Shown here in pieces: positions 34,103-46,761 of a DNA stretch of 64,000 bases (within the stretch, counting starts at the first letter, position 1; each line of letters starts with the position of its first letter). The stretch is from Hofstenia miamia (lineage: Eukaryota; Xenacoelomorpha; Acoela). The notes below the pieces were generated by a model. It did no database searches, had not been told where the DNA came from, and worked only from the letters and a program-made list of their open reading frames with translations. Location of the stretch: assembly GCA_004352715.1 (NCBI GenBank), contig SCFE01000048.1, positions 16,044-80,043 of the forward strand, given 5' to 3'. Made by a program: the position numbers and the translations under genes.

Positions 34103-34841
34103 ACCTAGAAAATTGCGCTAAATAATATTTAGCGCCATTTTTAAAATTTAATTAACGCCAGTTGTTTTATAGAGCCTATATTTTTCATACTTAGATATTC
34201 TAAATAGTTTTTGAATAAATCTGAATAAAAAACAAGGAAACTTATATTGAGAGTACTTTCAGTTAGCTTAAAAATAGTTGATGAAAAAAATATAAATTTT
34301 GAAATCACTTAGAATAACCTAACATAAACTAAAATTAATGGAGAGTTCAAGAGTCTTCAAATATATAAATCGGGTTTCTTCTGATTCATAAAAATAAATT
34401 CTGCGCTAATTCAGCATTTGTGTTTTCTTAGAATTTAACGTCTAGTGTTGTTGGTTTATGAATTTTTGAATGTAGATAAATTTCGGAATTAAATTGTGCA
34501 CATAAATGTTCTTCAAATGTCCTTCGGTTTCATCAATGTAGAAGCTGTCAAACTTCTGTCAATTATATTTATAAAGAATTGATGAAATCAAAAGCTTTTG
34601 AATAAAATTTGAGGTTTCTTCCTAATTCAAAATCTAAATAATTTTTGATCTACTGAGTTCTTCCCTAAAATTATATAGAGATTTCTTAAGACACGAAATT
34701 GAATCAATTGTCGCTTCCAAAATATATTATCGTTATTCCAAAGTATATTCTGATGGAAAAAACACTATTACTTCTTTTGAGCTCTCGAAAGATTTGTAAG
34801 TGCAAGGTAATTTGAATATATATATATATATATATATATAA
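33992..34841. other. AT-rich stretch with (TA)n tracts
   Basis: Holds (TA)n at 34071-34100 and at 34817-34841 (into the gap). No gene seen. Confidence 0.6.
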
Positions 34842-35841
34842 NNNNNNNNNNNNNNNNNNNNNNNNNNNNNNNNNNNNNNNNNNNNNNNNNNNNNNNNNNN
34901 NNNNNNNNNNNNNNNNNNNNNNNNNNNNNNNNNNNNNNNNNNNNNNNNNNNNNNNNNNNNNNNNNNNNNNNNNNNNNNNNNNNNNNNNNNNNNNNNNNNN
35001 NNNNNNNNNNNNNNNNNNNNNNNNNNNNNNNNNNNNNNNNNNNNNNNNNNNNNNNNNNNNNNNNNNNNNNNNNNNNNNNNNNNNNNNNNNNNNNNNNNNN
35101 NNNNNNNNNNNNNNNNNNNNNNNNNNNNNNNNNNNNNNNNNNNNNNNNNNNNNNNNNNNNNNNNNNNNNNNNNNNNNNNNNNNNNNNNNNNNNNNNNNNN
35201 NNNNNNNNNNNNNNNNNNNNNNNNNNNNNNNNNNNNNNNNNNNNNNNNNNNNNNNNNNNNNNNNNNNNNNNNNNNNNNNNNNNNNNNNNNNNNNNNNNNN
35301 NNNNNNNNNNNNNNNNNNNNNNNNNNNNNNNNNNNNNNNNNNNNNNNNNNNNNNNNNNNNNNNNNNNNNNNNNNNNNNNNNNNNNNNNNNNNNNNNNNNN
35401 NNNNNNNNNNNNNNNNNNNNNNNNNNNNNNNNNNNNNNNNNNNNNNNNNNNNNNNNNNNNNNNNNNNNNNNNNNNNNNNNNNNNNNNNNNNNNNNNNNNN
35501 NNNNNNNNNNNNNNNNNNNNNNNNNNNNNNNNNNNNNNNNNNNNNNNNNNNNNNNNNNNNNNNNNNNNNNNNNNNNNNNNNNNNNNNNNNNNNNNNNNNN
35601 NNNNNNNNNNNNNNNNNNNNNNNNNNNNNNNNNNNNNNNNNNNNNNNNNNNNNNNNNNNNNNNNNNNNNNNNNNNNNNNNNNNNNNNNNNNNNNNNNNNN
35701 NNNNNNNNNNNNNNNNNNNNNNNNNNNNNNNNNNNNNNNNNNNNNNNNNNNNNNNNNNNNNNNNNNNNNNNNNNNNNNNNNNNNNNNNNNNNNNNNNNNN
35801 NNNNNNNNNNNNNNNNNNNNNNNNNNNNNNNNNNNNNNNNN
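34842..35841. other. Assembly gap (1000 N)
   Basis: Both edges are (TA)n. Confidence 0.99.
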
Positions 35842-35934
35842 TATATATACAAACATGAACTACACAAAGGCTAAAATATGTTACAACTATAAATTAAAAT
35901 TAACTAAAATAAATAAAAACAAAAAACAAAATAT

Positions 35935-36715
35935 TTACAAAACGCTAAAAGTTAAATATTTTAGCCAAGAGTTTGTTTTAACTGAGTAGCCATATTTATA
36001 TTGATTTGCAAGCAGGTTCTTCTTTAATAATTTCTTGAACAAATTCAGAGAGGATGCAACAGTTCTGACACAAGTAGGAAGAGTATTCCACATTTTTGCT
36101 GCATTCGTGATGAAGGCACCTTTCCAGTATCTATTATGGATTTTAACACTATTGATGCATTTCTTTGTACGCAGGTTGAATTTGGCATATTTACTTAAAG
36201 TGCTATTTGGTATTAAATTTTGTATTAATTTGTACAGATTTGTCAGGCATGCGTATTTTGTGTAATATGATGGTGATATTGATAATTGTTTTATTTTCTC
36301 ACCCGTTTGGTATTTATCAATACTAAACATTGCTGAAATGCACCAGTTTAATACTCTATTTAATCTGTGTTGTTGATCTAAGCTAATATCGCATAGAATT
36401 ACACAAGCATAAGTGTAATGAGCAAGAATAAGAGCATCTACAATAACTTTACTTTCAGTAATTTTTCTGATTTGTTTTAAATACTTTATGCCTGAAGACA
36501 TTTTAAGTATTTTTTCTTGAATGAATCCATCAAAACTGAATTGTTGATCAATTTCAACACCCAGGTATCTTACTGATTTCATGCCTTTAATATCAGGGCC
36601 TTCTGCAGAGACTAATATGGATATCACTTGTTTCAACTTTGTTTTTTTGTGGAAAATATTGTAAACTGCGTCTTTTCAGCATTCATTGTCAGCTTTTGTT
36701 GGAGGTATTTTACAA
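35935..36715 (-). pseudogene. CR1-like LINE ORF2 C-terminal region
   Basis: Minus strand. Near 36660-36690 the words LTMNAEKTQFTIFS match the block that follows RT motif C. After a frameshift a 233-codon frame (35935-36636) carries VRYLGVEIDQQFSFDGFI, then the conserved tail YTYACVILCD...LNRVLNWCISAMF and ITNAAKMWNTLPTCVRTV (the W-N-x-L-P block at LINE C-termini). The upstream RT core is lost in the gap at 36731. It resembles the tail at 59435-59719 in its AKNMWNELP-like block. Confidence 0.75.
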
Positions 36716-36730
36716 TTATATATATATATA

Positions 36731-36969
36731 NNNNNNNNNNNNNNNNNNNNNNNNNNNNNNNNNNNNNNNNNNNNNNNNNNNNNNNNNNNNNNNNNNNNNN
36801 NNNNNNNNNNNNNNNNNNNNNNNNNNNNNNNNNNNNNNNNNNNNNNNNNNNNNNNNNNNNNNNNNNNNNNNNNNNNNNNNNNNNNNNNNNNNNNNNNNNN
36901 NNNNNNNNNNNNNNNNNNNNNNNNNNNNNNNNNNNNNNNNNNNNNNNNNNNNNNNNNNNNNNNNNNNNN
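36731..36969. other. Assembly gap (239 N) inside (TA)n
   Basis: Both edges are (TA)n. Unlike the 1000-N gaps it has an estimated size. Confidence 0.99.
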
Positions 36970-37034
36970 ATATATATATATATATCAATGGTGTAGCCAA
37001 GGTCTTTTCACAGGGCTGACTTGACACTTAATGG

Positions 37035-37868
37035 TAGAGATGGAAATGAGCTGCGTTGGGCCGAAATGTCATGAGCCAAAATGGGCTTGATATTTCTGAG
37101 CTAAAATGTAAATGCTAATTTTCCTTCTTAATATGTATTTTACAAGTGCCGTGATGTTTTGATTAATTAAATTAAAATTAATGAGTTACTGTTGTTATAA
37201 CTGATAAATAGAGGCTTTCATACCAACAATAATTTTGACATGTTGTCATATTAGTCTTCCTTGGAACAGGAGTTCCCTACTCTAGCAATTGTAACTAAGT
37301 GACTGTCTCAAGCATTCGCAGCCCAATCGGAAAGAAACAACAGTAGTGGACTGACTATCAATTAGACGCATCCGACTAAGCAGTGCCACTGTCGGCAGTA
37401 TCAAATTTGTTAATAGCTGTGCAAAAAATATTATATGTTAATGCTTTTTTGAATTTTACTAGTAGTAGTTAATATTTCCCGTTATTATATGTATTAGCAA
37501 ATGCCAATGTTTTAGCCATCACTGAAAAAACTAAAAAACTAAATGCTTCTTACATAAAGTAACGGATATACAGGAAGGTAAACCAATATATAATTACTTG
37601 GAAGCCTTACTATTAATAAGATCATGTTTACATGTTTTGACTTATCCAGTTTTTAGTTTTGAATGACATCAATGTAGAATAGAGAAATGAATCATTATCA
37701 TAAAAACCTACATAGATTGAACTTATCCATAAGCCACTTTTCCGGTAAAAGGGCATCCAGTCTTATTTGTAAAATGGTCTAAATTTTATTTTTTAGAAAT
37801 GGGCTCAAAATGAGCTAAACGATTTGGCTGGGAGCTTTTTCAATGTACTAAGCCCATTTCCATCTCTG
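37035..37868. mobile_element. hAT-type MITE (834 bp) with perfect 8-bp target duplication
   Basis: Ends are TAGAGATGGAAATGAGC and, at the right, the complement of CAGAGATGGAAATGGGC. The octamer CTTAATGG is present on both sides (37027-37034 and 37869-37876). The words GAGCC/GGGCT and GAGCTAAAATG recur just inside both ends (also as AAATGAGCTAAACG near the right end). There is no ORF inside. These are standard features of a non-autonomous hAT element. Confidence 0.85.
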
Positions 37869-37876
37869 CTTAATGG

Positions 37877-39018
37877 GTAGCTACCAGCTATTTTTTTTCA
37901 CTCCAGTTATTTATATGAATATCTCAGAAATATCGCATGCATGTATATCCATATAGATATCAGTTCATTCATCAACCACATTTATCAATCTAGCAAGATG
38001 AATAAAACATTCTTTCAAAGCAGTGTTGTGGAAGATATAATGTTAGATGATTTTATTTTATATTTGGTAAATCTAATCGTTTTAAATATGAGAATATCAC
38101 ATTTGCTCACTCACCCATGAGTCTTTGTGAACTGGTATTTACCTCTAAGTTTCGTGACTTCTCTGTGAGAAGATAAAAAAGTTCCTAAACTGTTTTTTGA
38201 AAGGTGATGATCAATGCAAGATATTAAAGCATAAGTATGTCATAGAGGCTATTGTAAGCCTCAAATCATCGAAATGTATTGCAAAAACAGGCAATAATGA
38301 ACATTTGAAAAAACATTAAGCTGAAACTTAAAATAACATTAACTAATAATTTAATTTTAAATTTAAAAATGACACTTACAACTTAAGTCTAAGCAAAAAT
38401 TCTGCTTGTTATAATTTTGAACCAATCACAGTCGGAGGATAAGGGGGTTGCTGAGGAAGAGATAATGTATATCTCTAATGTGAAACTCCGATATTTTACT
38501 AAAATATTATTAGCAAGACAAACGTTTAAAACTAAATATCATCTTTCATTGGTTTTTAGTTATATATACATATTATTCCAAAAAAGCTTGTATTATGTTA
38601 TTGCTATCTTCATCGATAAATTCGTTTTAGAACGTCAGGTCACGGTGACATTGAATCATATTTTTCTCAATGTGTTCACTTTGTCAATAGCCACCACCCT
38701 GCCAAATAATGGCGTTCTTGTGGTCAGTTTGCTGACATCGGTGCACCAGAATATCGAATTTTTCTGTCTATATCTAAGCCATAGTCCGGGCAAGTTGTAA
38801 AAGTGATTAAAAGAATTGATGTTCTGGGGAGCACCTTCTCTGCTTTAAAAGGGAAAAAGCCCGGCTGGGATAGGATATTTTATCTTATTAAACTGATACT
38901 AAAAAGTTGTTTTAGTAGCATTTGAAAAAATATGTTGTTAAATAAGTGTCATCTGTTTGCAAAGTTCTCAAATGGCAATTGAAATGCAGGATTAATTGTG
39001 TAAATAAAGCATAGTGTT
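37877..39018. other. AT-rich stretch without recognisable genes
   Basis: A 127-codon frame at 38417-38800 has no recognisable family and biased AT-rich composition; I do not call it a gene. Confidence 0.5.
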
Positions 39019-39260
39019 CAGTAGCGTACGCAAAGAGAGACATGGTGGAATGCCCCTTTCTCCGTTAGGTTTACAAAATTGATTTTGATTAGTTCAATCA
39101 AAATTTGTTCAGTTGCAAATTTCAATATTTTGAAAAATTTTCTGGAGTTTACTCCATTTTCCATTCAATAGTGACATTTTTGCAATCAATAGAGACGCTT
39201 TTGCAATCAATAGTCGCATTTTTGTAGTCTATAGTGACATTTAGTTGTTAATATTTTTTC
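39019..39260. mobile_element. GCGTACGC-family MITE, one end, plus a degenerate short tandem
   Basis: CAGTAGCGTACGCAAAG at 39019 with the following CATGGTGGAATGCCCC matches the right end of the MITEs at 10732 and 45841. The opposite end is not clear. At about 39160-39245 a roughly 24-bp degenerate unit (CAATAGTGACATTTTTG-like) repeats four times. Confidence 0.5.
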
Positions 39261-41132
39261 TCATTTGAGGGTATTTGTTTCTTTTGTTTTATACATTAAA
39301 ATCAGCAACGATCACACATCGATATTAATTTCATATTTTCACACAGGTTAGTCCACGAATGTTTTCAGTATGATCTGCGATGAGTAAATTATCTCCGCTA
39401 TCTACAAGATCAGCAATAGTTGCAGTGAGTAGAGTGCGTCAAATCTGCCTATTTCATGTTGTTCACTTACTCCACTGAAGTTCTCTTGCATTATTTGTAT
39501 TGGAGCGTTGTTCATGTAGATGACAGCATCTTCTCCAGTTATGAGTACAGACAATTAATCAATAAATTCTTTGCATTTTCCTTTATGCTTCCCATGTGGA
39601 GGACACGTATGATATTCAGTTTGGTACCTTTAACTGTATGTAGAGGCACAACTGCTTTTGCTCTGATAACAGATCTTTAAAACCTGCGAAGGCAGAACAA
39701 ATTGAAGTTTATTTCATATTCTGCTAACAACCAACTTGTAGGTAACCAATTTTCCATTAAGATTTCAATACATAGTTGATTGGCTAACTTTACTCGAGAT
39801 GACACATTCTGAAAAGGCTTTAGCGTCCCCTTAGAATTTTCTCCTTGATAAACTTGTGTCTCCCTCTTTGCGAGTTTTTTAGGTCTCGCTTCATTATTCC
39901 AATAGCTGTTGTTCTTTTTATTCCCAAATCAGAATCAAGCTGCATATAATCCTGAAAAATTAATGAATTTTGTAGGATTAAAAAATCTTTCGCTTAATGT
40001 ATAACCAGGTTTTGTTTTTATATTATTTCGAGGAAGCTTGAAAGTTTTCAGGAGTAGCTTAGCTACCCACAACTATGTTTTTAATCTAGCAATTTTAAGG
40101 GCAGTTCTTACTTTAAGGTTCCTAATAATCGGGGGTGGGGTCTGCGATTTATAATAATTTTTGCATATCAAAAACGGGGTTCTCTAAATTATTGGGGTCT
40201 CTTTTAAATTATCCAAATGTCTGAGTAACGTAATACTCAATTAATGCTAATTTAATGTTCAAATTTGTACAATATTATTACCATTGAACTCTAGAGTTCA
40301 TAAAATTGCTGCATAACAATTGTACATATTTTCTTAATCATTATTATTCACGTAACTCTAGCTACAATGTGAGATACCCAATGCGGCTCTATTTTCTTCT
40401 CACATTAATTTGGCCCCATTTTGATTGCTAAATTGTCCAAGTGGGTGCCGTTTATTGCTTGATGTGAGGGGACCGTGGTGATTAAACATTTCCCATGAGT
40501 TGCTATTTCATGTTTATTTGCCAGATTAATGGATTTATGTTTATTGATTATTAATCGATTAAATTCTTGTGACGTCTTGCTTACCCCTAAATATATATAT
40601 ATATATATATATAGAAATATTTTATATCAAAATTAATAATTTCCATTACTATAACAAATTTTAGCATGTTAGTAATTGTAAAAGTACATTTAACTGAAAT
40701 ATAATCCCATTGCCATGCTGATTCTAAATATTTTTGTTTGTTTCTTAATTGCAATGGTTTTCTGTAATTTTTGTTTAGAAAACCAGGTTAATTGGAGTTT
40801 TAGCCTTCGCAATACAATTGCATAACTAAATTTTGGTTTTTAATTTCATGAATAACAGTTTGAATTGAACATCTTTTCAAAAACCTGTTTTATATAAAAA
40901 ATTTATTACACCTACTTAATAAAGTTATTTTTTTATGACATAACAATTTTTCATTGAAAGTTTTTATGTGAGATGTTTAATTCACTAACATCAATAAGTA
41001 AATATTGGTTATGTTCACATTTGTGCGCATTGTGGAGTCGTTTGTATTCAAAAATTGGAAAGGACTGAAGACTTTGATTTTTGAATTCTCATCTTTTTAT
41101 CATTGTCAAATTTAGTGAATACTAGAAAAAAG
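39261..41132. other. AT-rich stretch with (TA)n
   Basis: (TA)n at 40590-40613. No gene recognised. If the vitellogenin on the minus strand continued past 41865, its next exons should lie here, and none is seen. Confidence 0.55.
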
Positions 41133-41502
41133 TAGGGATGTACTGGAATCCGCTAAAATTAAACTTCCTTACCGGAAGCATATTCTGAGATAAAAACTGA
41201 TTTATAAATGAAGTTTTTGAAGAAAAAACTATATTTTTCCATGATACGCAAGGTTCATGCAATAAAACAAGTTTTGGTGACACATCAGGACGTCCTCTAT
41301 GTCGTTGACTTGACAATACATTTCCATGCATGCTGAAATACTTCAAAATATTTATTTTACTTTTATTCACAAGAGGTCGATATTTATTGAGAAATGGGGT
41401 TGTTCTTCAGTAATAACTGAACAATATGTTATCCGGTATCCGACAATCAAATTATCCGGAATTATCCGGTATATTTAATTTACTATCCAGATCCCATTTC
41501 TG
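41133..41502. mobile_element. Candidate hAT-type MITE (370 bp)
   Basis: The left end TAGGGATGTACTGGAAT resembles the complement of the right end (CAGAAATGGGATCTGGAT). The flanking octamers GAAAAAAG and GAGAAAAG differ at one base. ATTATCCGGTAT-type words repeat near the right end. The A-rich octamers could match by chance. Confidence 0.4.
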
Positions 41503-41763
41503 GAGAAAAGAAATTGTTCAAAAAGATTAATTTGTTTGAAAGGAATAGGGGTTAGATTTGTTGAGTTCACTTGCAACCAAAACATTTTTGACACATGTAT
41601 TCATATTAGAGTCCCCTATCATGTTATTCACATTTATATAACAGCTGTAATAATGAATATTGAGTATTTAGAACTCCTGCAGAGATGCACAAAACTTATA
41701 CTTTGTTTATAATATATATATATACATATGTATATTAAGACTTATTTTTCACATTAGACAAAG

Positions 41764-41764
<1 letters not shown>

Positions 41765-41808
<44 letters not shown>

Positions 41809-41851
41809 TATACAAATATTCTTTTATGTATATATATATATATATATATAT
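41765..41851. repeat. Two (TA)n tracts just past the last seen exon of the vitellogenin 5' half
   Basis: (TA)n at 41765-41812 and 41827-41851 with a short spacer. The recognisable coding sequence of the minus-strand vitellogenin stops at 41865, next to this repeat. Confidence 0.95.
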
Positions 41852-41864
41852 GAATGAGTATAAC

Positions 41865-44800
41865 CTCATCCGCGACTCCTGAGCGTAATTTTTCTTTATA
41901 GCAAACTATTGGTTTGGAGCGGATTGTAAATATTTCCAAATCTTTTTTATTTTCGAATCTCAGTGAAAATTCTTTTGGTTCTTGTCCATACTTAGCTTCG
42001 AATGTTACGGGAAGTTCGAAGTTTACGTCAATTTCATTTACTATTGCACTTTCAATGTTTGGCAAGTTGATTTTGATTTTAGATTGGAATCGATTACGTA
42101 GTCTAAAGAAATTTATGATATCGTATTTCAATTATATATTAATACCTAGAATGACGTTCAGCTTTTATATCTGAAGATCTTATGTCATGGGAACACTTAT
42201 GTTGAATAATGATGTCAGCTGTGCTACTGCATTCAATAGGAAATCCATTGAGAGTAACGAATTCACTTCTCCTGTCATAAATAGGAACAACTTTGAAAAT
42301 TTGATGTTCACGTTGTAACATTTCCTCTACAACTAAAAAAGATTCGGGTTTATTATATTCAGATTAAAATTACCATCTTCTAAGAAAGTTGAAATATCTT
42401 CTTGATTATAATTCCAAACGGCAATTTCATTACCAAGTACCATCAATGATAATTCAACATTCATGGGATTTTTGTAGTCTTTTATTGTTTCTACGATGTT
42501 ATCAATCTAAACAAATTTTACTTTAATCATTGGAAGCAGAAAATTTACCAATGAAGTTAAAATCTTAGGGTTTTTCATTTCTTTCCTTTCCAAACTAACT
42601 TCAATCAGCTTGCGAAGCAACTCATCGACTTCTTGCATGCGTACATTCAATCCAACAATATCAGCGGAGAATTTTGGAAACTGCTTTATAACGTTCACCA
42701 AAAGTTGCCTTGGGAGGAACTGATCTGGAGTTTGCATGACATCAAACTCAATATAATCGCCCAACCAACTAATTGCTAAAAGGATTTTCCAATTTACTAA
42801 CAACCGATAGGTAACTTACATTTCTTTAATGATAACTCCATGTTTCTTGAGTAGTAAGGACCCATATCAAACTTTCCCACTCTTGTCAAAAGACTTCGTG
42901 CCATTTTCTGTTGCTCTTCAAGCACAGTATCTCGGCAATCAGGTAAATCAGAGAGTTTCTTCAAGTAACTGTAGACATAGCTTCCCACTTGCATATTTGT
43001 TTCTTCAGACAAAATCATTGATAGTTTTTGTAGTAAAATGTCGGAAGGATGAACTTGCATTAAAGTATGGAAAGACTCAATTCTGAGTTCTGCATCTTCC
43101 TTGCGATCTCTATTCAATAATATTTGAAATGAAAAAATTTAAAAGAATATTACCTAAACACTCTTTCTAGAACTCGTGTTACGAACTCTTTTTCATTTGA
43201 CCATTTTCGCATTGATTTAACTACTTCAATTCTGTCCTTCAAAAAGTGCTCATGCTCATGCTCTTGACGCAACAAGATTTCTTCAAACTTCTTCTTTAAA
43301 ACCGGATTTGATAATCCACTATTTCCAATTGTTTTTAGTATATTCTGGAAATCACGAGTATTTGGTGATGATTTTTCAAGATCTTCCAACAAATGCTAAG
43401 ATTTTTAGAAATAATATTGTACAATCATTTCATCTATTATATTTGATTACATGCATAGCAAACACTTACATTGATTACCATAGATCTAGTGTGTTCTGTA
43501 CATCTAAGTGCTTTAGGGTCATTTCTGCATAAAACTCTGGTAAGTGCACCAACTGTGAGATGAATCTGTTCCCTTATTCGTTTTGTGTTCTCTTTCAAAT
43601 CAGAAGAGTCCTAATTTAATTTAAAGTTTGTTTGGATTATTAAGGAATTACCAGTAATGTTCTAATGACGTCCTCAGAATTTGGTCCACCCCAAGATAGC
43701 GTTCTAATCAAGTGCACAATCTTGGACTCAGGAAGTAGTTGATTCTTTATTATGTCTTTAAGAGCGAAGGGTACTCTTTCATTTTCAGCCCTCAGAACAC
43801 CTTGGAATATTAATCTAAAGTACTTTGAATTAGAATAAGTTGTTTTTTAATGTTCTTTTACCTTTGGTTTTCCTTTAGCTTCCTCAAGACCTCAACAATA
43901 CTCTCTGCACTTAATTTGCGAGTTAATTCTTTGAGTTTTTCTACTTCTTCAAATGTTATTTTTTCAGGTTCTTTCTGAGTAAATCTGCTTGTTTCTGCTA
44001 TGACTTTGCTGATAAAGTACTTTTGATTTGCTTTAGAGATCATTTGTTCACTTTCAATATCTTCGACGGGTCGCATTGCTAATTTGGTTTGAGGTCTTTT
44101 CTTCTCGGCCCTTACAAAATCCAGAGTTTGTCTAAGAATAGTTGTTTTATCCATAGATATTATTTATTGGGGTCATTCAGAGTCATTTAAAAATTAAAGT
44201 ATCTTACTCTAATAATGTTGTCGTTTTGTATTCACGCTCAGATTTTCCTCGTAGATAGTCAACGCTGCCTTTCATTGTAGCGTGTTTCAAAATGCTATTC
44301 TTAGATTCCAATTTGAAATATTTAATTTCAACATTAGCTGACTGAGAGATGGATGATCTTCGATTCTGTGCTAATTGAGTTTCAGGTCTTCTGTTATTGT
44401 CACAATCCGAAATTGAGAGGATTTCCTCATCTTCTGTCGAAAAGCTATGAATCTTGCAATATCCTGAAGGAGTTTTCTAGACATTTTTTGTAAATGGATT
44501 ATAACTTATTAAAAAATCTTACTTCTTGTTTCTCTGAAGAACAGTAACTTTGGAAAAGTCTTATCACTGCTCTTTTCAAGTCCATAGAGAACTTTTTATC
44601 TGTGGGCTGAGCTAATTCCGAAACTATTTTTCCATTTTTAAGTGTAAATTCTATGGGCTTTTTCAAATCCACGCTGAATTGCTCTTGCACTTTAGGATCG
44701 ATGGGTTTGTTCAAAGGTTCTTCGGTGTGATATAGGTTCTGCAGTTTTGGTTCTTGCAACTAAAGCAATGTTTGTAATGATCATGTGATAATTAAGATAC

Positions 44801-45284
44801 TTACTTCAATCACAAACGTGTCCTTTGAGATTTGAGTCAAAAGCAATTCAGTTTCCATTTGGATTGTTACTGCATCTTCGGAATACGTTGGGATCTTGGT
44901 TTTGACGTGAGTTTCATATTTGTACCGTAAGGTTTTATCCAGTGGATAAAGTCGTTCATGACACTTCCTTTCCAATGCAACTAAGAGAAATTAAAAAAGT
45001 TTAATACTAAAGCTGAAACTTCTGAAGAAATGATTTTTACATATAGTTCGATATCAAAGGTTCGATTTTATATCAATCCTTGAGAAAGGAATGCTGAAAA
45101 ACACTCAATCACGAAATCTTCAATAAGCTGTAGTTCTGATATAATTATAGCATTAAATGAAAAAACAAAATCATAATATTTAACTTGGTTTAATAGGAGT
45201 TTCTTGTAAAAGAATTTGGTTAAGATATTAAGAGAACTTACAGGATACAACGAATAGACTGATTGCTAGAACCACTATCTTCAT
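41865..45284 (-). CDS. Vitellogenin-type large lipid transfer protein, N-terminal half (13 exons)
   Basis: Exons inferred from frame continuity and GT..AG sites, minus strand, in order: 45284-45242, 44980-44805, 44759-44523, 44476-44208, 44131-43862, 43814-43652, 43610-43470, 43395-43154, 43109-42820, 42775-42549, 42506-42374, 42332-42146, 42102-41865. They total 2616 nt (872 codons) with no stop. Introns are 41-76 bp except the first (261 bp). The start gives a clear signal peptide (MKIVVLAISLFVVSFA). Then comes the vitellogenin N-terminal lipid-binding module: a beta-rich part (HERLYPLDKTLRYKYETHVK), then a helical part with acidic and leucine-rich repeats (ALKDIIKNQLLPESKIVHLIRTL with GGPN). 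Family members are secreted yolk or lipid carriers. The last donor (GTTATA) is weak and the DUF1943 and vWD regions are missing; those expected 3' parts resemble the plus-strand exons at 51751-53657. Exon edges are not cDNA-tested. Confidence 0.8.
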
Positions 45285-45333
45285 GGTGAATCAAGTAGTT
45301 GCAGTTGGTGGAGAAGTGATACAAAGCTCGATC

Positions 45334-45340
45334 TTTTATA
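45334..45340 (-). promoter_or_regulatory. TATA box of the vitellogenin 5' half
   Basis: TATAAAA on the minus strand, 50 bp before the ATG. A start about 30 bp downstream would leave a very short leader of some 20-25 nt. A strong TATA box fits a highly expressed yolk gene. Confidence 0.6.
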
Positions 45341-45832
45341 CATCTCATGTTTAACTACACCACACATATATTCTTAATCTTATCAAATTCATAACAAAGC
45401 AATTCTGAGAAGAACTGCTACAGCAGTTAATTTCGCAAATAGAAATAGATACTTTCAATTTTCTTTCCGTTTACTTTTAATCAAAACGTATTTTATTTCT
45501 ATTTGCTTTACCATCTGTTTGGCTCTGATTTAATTTGTAAATCTTAGTATAATTGTCTCTGTTGACATTTGAAACAACTTGCATCAAAGGGCAATAAAGG
45601 TTACTTATCAGTTTAAATAATGCTGAGTTAGCGATGCCGCTAATTTCAATTTTATCTATATCTTCTGGCCAGCACTGTACTTCTAAATAATAACCAAGAA
45701 GGCTCTAAACTTAGTTTCTCAACAAATAAAATCCAACACCCCAAACAATAATATAACGTTTACAAGTGGGGCCGTGGCCCTAATCAAATATAACAATGTG
45801 GGCCGAGCCACCTGATCACCCTCTCGAGTAAA
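45341..45832. other. Upstream flank of the vitellogenin 5' half
   Basis: No coding content. Any further promoter elements would lie here; I could not pick out hormone-receptor half-sites with confidence. Confidence 0.5.
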
Positions 45833-45840
45833 CCCCTAAT

Positions 45841-46079
45841 CATGAGCATACGCTGGATTTTCTGACGGGTGACATCTTAGTCACGACCAAAATCGGAGCA
45901 AAGCCCCGCGAAAAAATTTTGAAAATATTGAAAAATAGACCTTCAAAAATGCATTTTACTAACTTAGACTCTTAATTTTTCTATTTTCTTTTTGCCAATT
46001 TTTGTATTTAACCAATCAAAACCAATTTTGAAAATCTGACGAGGGGCATTCTACCATGCCCCCCTTGCGTACGCCACTG
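45841..46079. mobile_element. hAT-type MITE, GCGTACGC family, copy 2 (239 bp)
   Basis: Left end CATGAGCATACGCTGG; right end is the complement of CAGTGGCGTACGCAAGG. Inner blocks TTTTCTGACGGG and TCTGACGAGGGGCATT mirror each other, as in the copy at 10732. Flanks CCCCTAAT and CCCATGAT match at six of eight bases. It lies about 550 bp upstream of the vitellogenin start. Confidence 0.7.
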
Positions 46080-46104
46080 CCCATGATTATAGGATATGCT
46101 ATGC

Positions 46105-46106
<2 letters not shown>

Positions 46107-46141
<35 letters not shown>
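46107..46141. repeat. (TA)n microsatellite
   Basis: About 35 bp of alternating TA. Confidence 0.95.
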
Positions 46142-46145
<4 letters not shown>

Positions 46146-46761
46146 AAACCATAGATAAATTAGTCAAGATTGTTTTATTTTAGAAGAGGCGGAAAATATA
46201 ATTTATTAGCTTACATATTTTTTATTTATATTCAGGATTTATAACAAGACGTTGCAAGCCTGTTTAAACAATGAACGAATCACTTTTATTACAAAGGTTT
46301 CTAATTATTTCTTAGATATTCAATAGAGTTGCATTTAAAACATTTGATCTGCTCCTTTTTAATTGCATTTATATTAATGAAATTGTCAATTCTTAAAAAT
46401 TATTTTCAAAATATTATATTTGCTCTAATTCAAAGGGATTTTTTATATTCGTAAAATATATTTTCTCATTAAATACTATTTAAACGCTTTGTGTCGCAAG
46501 CGAACAATGGATGTTTGGACTTTGGAGTTGAGTGAATTGCAAGAACGTGTCCCATTGGGAGAACGACGTTTTGCTCATCGTCACAAACCGTTTGTTATTC
46601 ATAAAATGCGTGTCGGGTGGAGTGGCTCGGAGCTAGAAACTTGGAATTCAATTGATTTTATTATAGTTTAATTGAGACTTTGGCAAAAACAATACACCCG
46701 GGACTATCTCTACTCTGTAATTTGAATTTTATCACAAAGTCCCATCCGCTGCTTCATTTCA

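Noticed and set aside
38417-38800. 127-codon ORF on the plus strand
   Set aside because: No family resemblance, AT-driven residue use (many I, L, Y, F, S), no splice or polyA context.
41122-41370. 82-codon minus-strand ORF past the vitellogenin exons
   Set aside because: It lies within the candidate MITE at 41133-41502 and shows no vitellogenin-like sequence.
42776-42819. A 23-bp intron between vitellogenin exons 9 and 10, using the nearer AG
   Set aside because: Too short to splice; the next AG gives a 44-bp intron in the same phase, matching the other introns.
46489-46671. 60-codon ORF with a KPFVIHKMRVGWSGSELETW stretch
   Set aside because: It looks less random than most, but it is short, has no family I recognise and no clear splice sites; kept only as a note.
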